A stretch of DNA of 9,583 nucleotides, taken from contig VGPA01000039.1 of NCBI GenBank assembly GCA_016875665.1, positions 1-9,583 of the forward strand, written 5' to 3'. Both the position numbers and the translations under genes were made by a program. Shown here in pieces: positions 6,583-9,583 of this stretch. Source of the stretch: Chloroflexota bacterium. Its GTDB lineage: Bacteria > Chloroflexota > Limnocylindria > P2-11E. Every line of letters begins with the position of its first letter. The first letter of the stretch is position 1. The notes under the pieces were generated by a model, which was given only the letters and a program-made list of their open reading frames with translations, was not told where the DNA came from and did no database searches.

Positions 6583-7511
6583 GCGGCGAGGCGAAGCCCG
6601 CCGCGATGACCCGCGGGTCGCGCGGGTTGGTCCAGGCAGCGGGTTACTGGGCGTGGCGCGGGCTCTCGGCGGCCGCACAGCGGCTGCCGGAGCCCCTGCT
6701 CTACGCGCTGGCGCGGGCGGGCGGCATCGCCACCTTCTACCTGTGGTCGAGCAAGCGCGAGATCGCACGGCGCAACTTCGCGCGGGTGCTCGAGCGCGGC
6801 CCCGACAGCCCCGAGGTGACGCGCGCCGTCCGGCGCTCGTTCCAGAACTTCGCCATGTACCTCGTCGAAATCATGCGCTTCCCCGGCTACACCGCGGCGG
6901 AGATCCACCGCCGCGTCGTCATCCCTGACGAGGGGTGGCGCGACCTGCGCGCCGTCCGCGAGCGCGGCAAGGGCCTGATCTTCGTCTCCGCGCACTTCGG
7001 CAACTTCGAGCTCGGCGGTGCGCGCATCGCCGCAGAGATCCCGCTCAACGTCGTCGCCGACGAGATCGCGAACGCGCGGATCATGGACCTGCTCATCATG
7101 AACCGCTCGCACCGCAACGTCCGCCTGTTCACGCCGGCGGGCGCCGCGCGCAAAGTCCTCGCCGCGCTGCGGCGGAACGAGATGGTCGGCCTGATGATGG
7201 ACCTCGGGCCCCGCGCGCTCGAGTTCAACAACACGACCGTCGAGTTCTTCGGCCGGAGGTCCGCTTTCCCCACCGTCGCCGCGGAGCTCGCGCGCGCCAC
7301 GGGCGCGGCGATCGTGGTCGCGGTGATGGGTCGCGAGCCCGACCACTCGTTCCGCGGCTCGCTCCTGCCGCCGATCTACGTCCCGCGAACGGAGGATGCC
7401 GCGGCGGACGTCCACGCGGCGACCGCCGCGATCGCGCGCGGACTCGAAGGGTTCATCCGGATGCGGCCCGAGCAGTGGTACATCTTCCGTCCGATGTGGG
7501 ATCAGGCGTGA
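6579..7511 (+). CDS. LpxL/PatA-like lysophospholipid acyltransferase (first of two)
   Basis: This is a 310-residue membrane-associated acyltransferase of the HtrB/LpxL family, which includes PatA, the acyltransferase of mycobacterial PIM synthesis. It has an amphipathic/hydrophobic N-terminal region (about 15-56), a basic S-S-K-R-E-I-A-R-R-N-F segment (57-67), the catalytic HX4E motif in S-A-H-F-G-N-F-E (His139, Glu144), F-F-G-R-R-S-A-F-P-T (223-232) and the C-terminal E-Q-W-Y-I-F-R-P-M-W (298-307). GTG at 6579 overlaps the ino1 stop by 4 bases. ATG at 6606 (nine residues shorter) is a real alternative, since neither has a strong ribosome site. In mycobacteria an acyltransferase of this type sits between PI-phosphate synthase and PimA, so transfer of an acyl chain to a PI mannoside is the likely role. 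The acceptor is inferred, not seen. Confidence 0.9.
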   Translation: MSGEAKPAAMTRGSRGLVQAAGYWAWRGLSAAAQRLPEPLLYALARAGGIATFYLWSSKREIARRNFARVLERGPDSPEVTRAVRRSFQNFAMYLVEIMRFPGYTAAEIHRRVVIPDEGWRDLRAVRERGKGLIFVSAHFGNFELGGARIAAEIPLNVVADEIANARIMDLLIMNRSHRNVRLFTPAGAARKVLAALRRNEMVGLMMDLGPRALEFNNTTVEFFGRRSAFPTVAAELARATGAAIVVAVMGREPDHSFRGSLLPPIYVPRTEDAAADVHAATAAIARGLEGFIRMRPEQWYIFRPMWDQA

Positions 7512-8341
7512 GCGTCGGCACCGCGCTCGCCGAGGCGATCGTTCCGCGCCTGCCGCGCGCGCTCGATCCGCTGATCGGGTCCGCCGCCGGCGCGATCGCG
7601 TCGCGCACCGCCGCCGGCGCGCGCGCGGCGGTGCTCTCGAACCTGCGAGTCATCGCGCCGGAGGCCGACCACGCCGCCCTCGTGCCGGCGGTGTTCGGCT
7701 GGCAGGCGCGCCACTACGTGGAGATCTACCGCTTCTCGCGCATGACGCACGACGAGGTGAAGCGGATCGTCGAGCCCGAGGGCTGGGAGCACCTCCAGTC
7801 GGCGCTGGCGCGCGGCACCGGCGTGGTGCTCGCGAGCGCGCACCTCGGGCCCGTGTCCGTGTGCGGCCAGATCATCGTCGCCAACGGCATCGAGGTGACG
7901 ATGCCGATCGAGAAGGAGACCTCCGCTCTCGGCCGTTCGATCAACCGGGCGCGCACCGCGACCGGCATCCGCTTCGTCCCGGTGGACGAGGCGATCGGGG
8001 TGCGCCGCATTCTGCGGCAAGGCGGCATGCTCGGCATCCTCGGCGACCGGGCAGTCACGGGCGTGGGCGTGCGCGTGCCCTTCTTCGGGCGCGAGGCCCT
8101 GCTGCCGTCGGCTCCGGTCGCGCTCGCGCTCCGCTCGGGCGCCGCCTTCCTGCCGGCGTTCGCCGAGCGGCGCGGCGCGAAATTGGTCGCGCGATTCTGC
8201 GCGCCGATCACGCTCCGCCAGACCGGGGACCACGACGCCGACGTGCGCGACGGTGTGTCACGCTTCGCCGCGGTGATGGAGGATGCGATCCGGCGGAACG
8301 TCGCCGAGTGGTCGGTGTTCGAGCCGATCTGGGAGCGGTAG
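7508..8341 (+). CDS. second LpxL/PatA-like acyltransferase, atypical active site
   Basis: This is a 277-residue paralogous-looking member of the same family as its upstream neighbour. GTG at 7508 overlaps the previous TGA as GTGA. Similar landmarks are visible: N-L-R-V-I near 45, Y-V-E-I-Y-R-F near 70, the block V-P-F-F-G-R-E-A-L-L-P-S-A-P-V (190-204), R-S-G-A-A-F-L-P-A-F (209-218) and a closing W-S-V-F-E-P-I-W (268-275) matching the W-Y-I-F-R-P-M-W of the first copy. The catalytic motif reads A-H-L-G-P-V-S: His112 is kept, but the acidic residue five positions on is Ser117, so HX4D/E has become HX4S. It could use a different acidic residue, work with altered mechanism, or act as a non-catalytic partner. 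It is also shorter at the N-terminus. Family assignment is firm, activity uncertain. Confidence 0.88.
   Translation: MSVGTALAEAIVPRLPRALDPLIGSAAGAIASRTAAGARAAVLSNLRVIAPEADHAALVPAVFGWQARHYVEIYRFSRMTHDEVKRIVEPEGWEHLQSALARGTGVVLASAHLGPVSVCGQIIVANGIEVTMPIEKETSALGRSINRARTATGIRFVPVDEAIGVRRILRQGGMLGILGDRAVTGVGVRVPFFGREALLPSAPVALALRSGAAFLPAFAERRGAKLVARFCAPITLRQTGDHDADVRDGVSRFAAVMEDAIRRNVAEWSVFEPIWER
8331..8335 (+). promoter_or_regulatory. ribosome-binding site deciding the TTG start of the PHP gene
   Basis: GGGAG, inside the last codons of the preceding acyltransferase gene, ends 10 bases before TTG at 8346. It supports that TTG as the start, since no ATG or GTG in frame lies close to the first PHP motif. 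Confidence 0.55.
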
Positions 8342-8345
8342 CGGA

Positions 8346-9083
8346 TTGGGGAAGGCCGACCTGCAGATCCACTCCGACCTGGGCGACGGCCTCTCCACGC
8401 CGGTCGCGATCCTCGACGCGGCCGAGCAGGCCGGGCTGGACGTGATCGCCCTGACCGACCACGACGACATCCGGGGCTCGTTCCTCCTGCGTGACCTCGC
8501 GTCGCGGAAGCGCAGCCGCGTGCAGGTCGTGACCGGGATCGAGGTGACGACGAGGTCGGGCCATCTGCTCGCGCTCTATCTCGAGGACGAGGTGCCGATG
8601 CTGCGTCCCCTCGACGAGACGCTCACCAAGATCCACCGCGCCGGCGGCGTCGCGATCGTCCCCCACCCGCTCTCCTACCTCACCTTCTCCGTCGGCGAGC
8701 GCGCGCTGCGCGAGTGCGCGGCGCGGAGCGAGCCGGAATGCCGGGTGGACGGGATCGAGCTGCGCAATCCCTCGTACGCGGGGCGCGTGCGCGAGCAGCG
8801 CGCGCGCTGGCTCAACCAGCACGTGCTTCACGTGGCCGAGACCGGCTCGAGCGACGCGCACCAGGCCAACCTCGTCGGCACCGCCTGGACCGAGTTCGAC
8901 GGCACGACCCCCGGCGAGCTCCGGCACGCGATCGAGGCACGCACGACGCGCGCGGGCGGCCGCAACTGGAGCCTGGGCGAGCACCTGGACGGCGCCGCGC
9001 GCCAGCAGTGGCGCTCGATCGTGCGCGACCCCGCGAAGCGCTTCCTCGGCCGCGCGCGGCGCGGCGGGAAGAGGACCTCGTGA
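8346..9083 (+). CDS. PHP-domain metal-dependent phosphoesterase
   Basis: This is a 245-residue protein of the polymerase-and-histidinol-phosphatase superfamily, TIM-barrel-like enzymes that hydrolyse phosphate esters with a cluster of two or three metals (relatives: HisK, YciV/TrpH). The motifs come in order: D-L-Q-I-H-S-D-L-G-D-G (5-15), L-T-D-H-D (36-40), G-I-E-V-T (64-68), G-H-L-L-A-L (72-77), V-P-H-P (105-108) and G-S-S-D-A-H (167-172). Likely ligands are His9, Asp14, His39, Glu66, His73, His107, Asp170 and His172. The first histidine of the usual D-L-H-x-H is Gln7. A basic tail (about 227-245) follows the domain. The TTG start lies 4 bases after the upstream stop, and the end overlaps the next gene as GTGA. 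Its position between the acyltransferases and the mannosyltransferase suggests a lipid-pathway phosphatase, for example removing the phosphate of PI-phosphate. That role is inference. Confidence 0.9.
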   Translation: MGKADLQIHSDLGDGLSTPVAILDAAEQAGLDVIALTDHDDIRGSFLLRDLASRKRSRVQVVTGIEVTTRSGHLLALYLEDEVPMLRPLDETLTKIHRAGGVAIVPHPLSYLTFSVGERALRECAARSEPECRVDGIELRNPSYAGRVREQRARWLNQHVLHVAETGSSDAHQANLVGTAWTEFDGTTPGELRHAIEARTTRAGGRNWSLGEHLDGAARQQWRSIVRDPAKRFLGRARRGGKRTS

Positions 9084-9583
9084 AGATCGGGATCGTCTCC
9101 CCGTACGCGTACCCCCGCCCCGGCGGCGCGAACGCGCACATCCGCGAGAGCTACGAGGAGCTGCGCCGGCTCGGCCACGAGGTCCGGATCATCACGGCGC
9201 CGTGGGGCGACGATCCGCGCGCGCGCGACGTCATCCGGATCGGCCGCGCGATCGCCGTGCCGTTCAACGGCAGCGTCGGGCGCATCACGCTCTCGCTCCG
9301 TCTGGATTGGCTGGTGAACCGGATGCTCAAGCGCGAGGCGTTCGACATCATCCACCACCATGAGCCGCTCGTGCCGTTCCTCTCGCCGCAGATCCTCGAG
9401 AACGCGGAGTGCGCGCAGGTCGCCACCTTCCACGCCTTCGGCGGCTTCTCGTTCTCGTACTGGCTGGGGCGGCCGCTCGGCCGGCACTTCCTCGGGCATC
9501 TCGAGGGGCGCATCGCGGTCTCGAGCGCGGCGCGCTTCTTCGTGGAGCGCTACTTCCCGGGCGAGTACGAGATCATTCCGAAC
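9080..9583 (+). CDS. pimA: PimA-like GT4 glycosyltransferase (N-terminal part, cut by window edge)
   Basis: The first 168 codons of a GT-B fold, GT4-family glycosyltransferase run off the right edge with no stop. The start is GTG, overlapping the previous TGA, with GGGAAGAGG just upstream. The similarity to phosphatidyl-myo-inositol mannosyltransferase PimA (GDP-mannose to the 2-position of PI, cytoplasmic membrane face) extends to residue numbering as I remember it: Tyr9, P-G-G at 14-16, P-F-N-G-S-V-G-R (61-68, with Ser65 and Arg68 of the lipid headgroup site), F-D-I-I-H-H-H-E-P (88-96), A-T-F-H ending at His118 and G-R-I-A-V-S-S-A-A (143-151). The final visible E-I-I-P-N is where GT4 proteins continue with G-V. 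Donor-binding residues of the C-terminal domain lie outside the window, so mannose specificity is inferred from N-terminal similarity and operon context. Confidence 0.88.
   Translation, partial: MKIGIVSPYAYPRPGGANAHIRESYEELRRLGHEVRIITAPWGDDPRARDVIRIGRAIAVPFNGSVGRITLSLRLDWLVNRMLKREAFDIIHHHEPLVPFLSPQILENAECAQVATFHAFGGFSFSYWLGRPLGRHFLGHLEGRIAVSSAARFFVERYFPGEYEIIPN

Noticed and set aside
4138..6768. Minus-strand open frame of 876 codons opposite the lipid operon
   Set aside because: It runs antisense to ino1, the transferase, the regulator and the start of rarA, all with clear family motifs. Its product is a repetitive Arg/Ala/Gly/Asp/His-rich string with no motif; long antisense frames are expected in very GC-rich coding DNA.
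1..9583. CRISPR array, insertion sequence, integrase or defence system
   Set aside because: No spaced direct repeats, terminal inverted repeats, transposase or nuclease motifs were seen. The tRNA gene has no adjacent integrase or duplicated 3' fragment that would mark an attachment site.

Overview
The window is very GC-rich chromosomal DNA with tightly packed genes and frequent GTG/TTG starts. It holds ten protein genes that I regard as real, one of them cut by the right edge, plus a small probable gene and one tRNA. I see no insertion sequence, integrase, CRISPR array or phage gene. TatC, with its N-P-T-E-N-F segment and short tail, reminds me of Chloroflexota-type proteins. The lipid genes on the right resemble the phosphatidylinositol mannoside (PIM) genes of Actinobacteria. 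My best guess is an uncultured Chloroflexota/Dormibacterota-like or deep actinobacterial lineage. This is inference from remembered family resemblance, not a database result.

Left part (1-4327), housekeeping: a helical hypothetical protein (minus strand); a 59-residue probable protein (plus strand) that shares overlapping stop codons with recQ; recQ (minus), which has helicase, zinc and HRDC regions but little room for a winged-helix domain; tRNA-Arg(CCG) just upstream of recQ on the same strand; tatC (plus); and rarA (minus), whose 3' end overlaps the 3' end of tatC by 74 bases.

Right part (4496-9583), an inositol-phospholipid operon: seven plus-strand genes that abut or overlap by 4 bases at nearly every junction. 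In order they are an ArsR-like winged-helix regulator, a CDP-alcohol phosphatidyltransferase (probable phosphatidylinositol-phosphate synthase), inositol-3-phosphate synthase (ino1), two tandem LpxL/PatA-like acyltransferases, a PHP-domain phosphoesterase, and the N-terminal half of a PimA-like GT4 mannosyltransferase.

The proposed pathway is: glucose 6-phosphate to inositol 3-phosphate (Ino1); coupling to CDP-diacylglycerol to give PI-phosphate (the transferase); dephosphorylation to PI (possibly the PHP protein); mannosylation (PimA-like); and acylation (one or both acyltransferases). The most interesting points are this compact operon under its own regulator, the PHP protein as a candidate for the PI-phosphate phosphatase step, and the second acyltransferase, which has lost the acidic residue of the HX4D/E motif.
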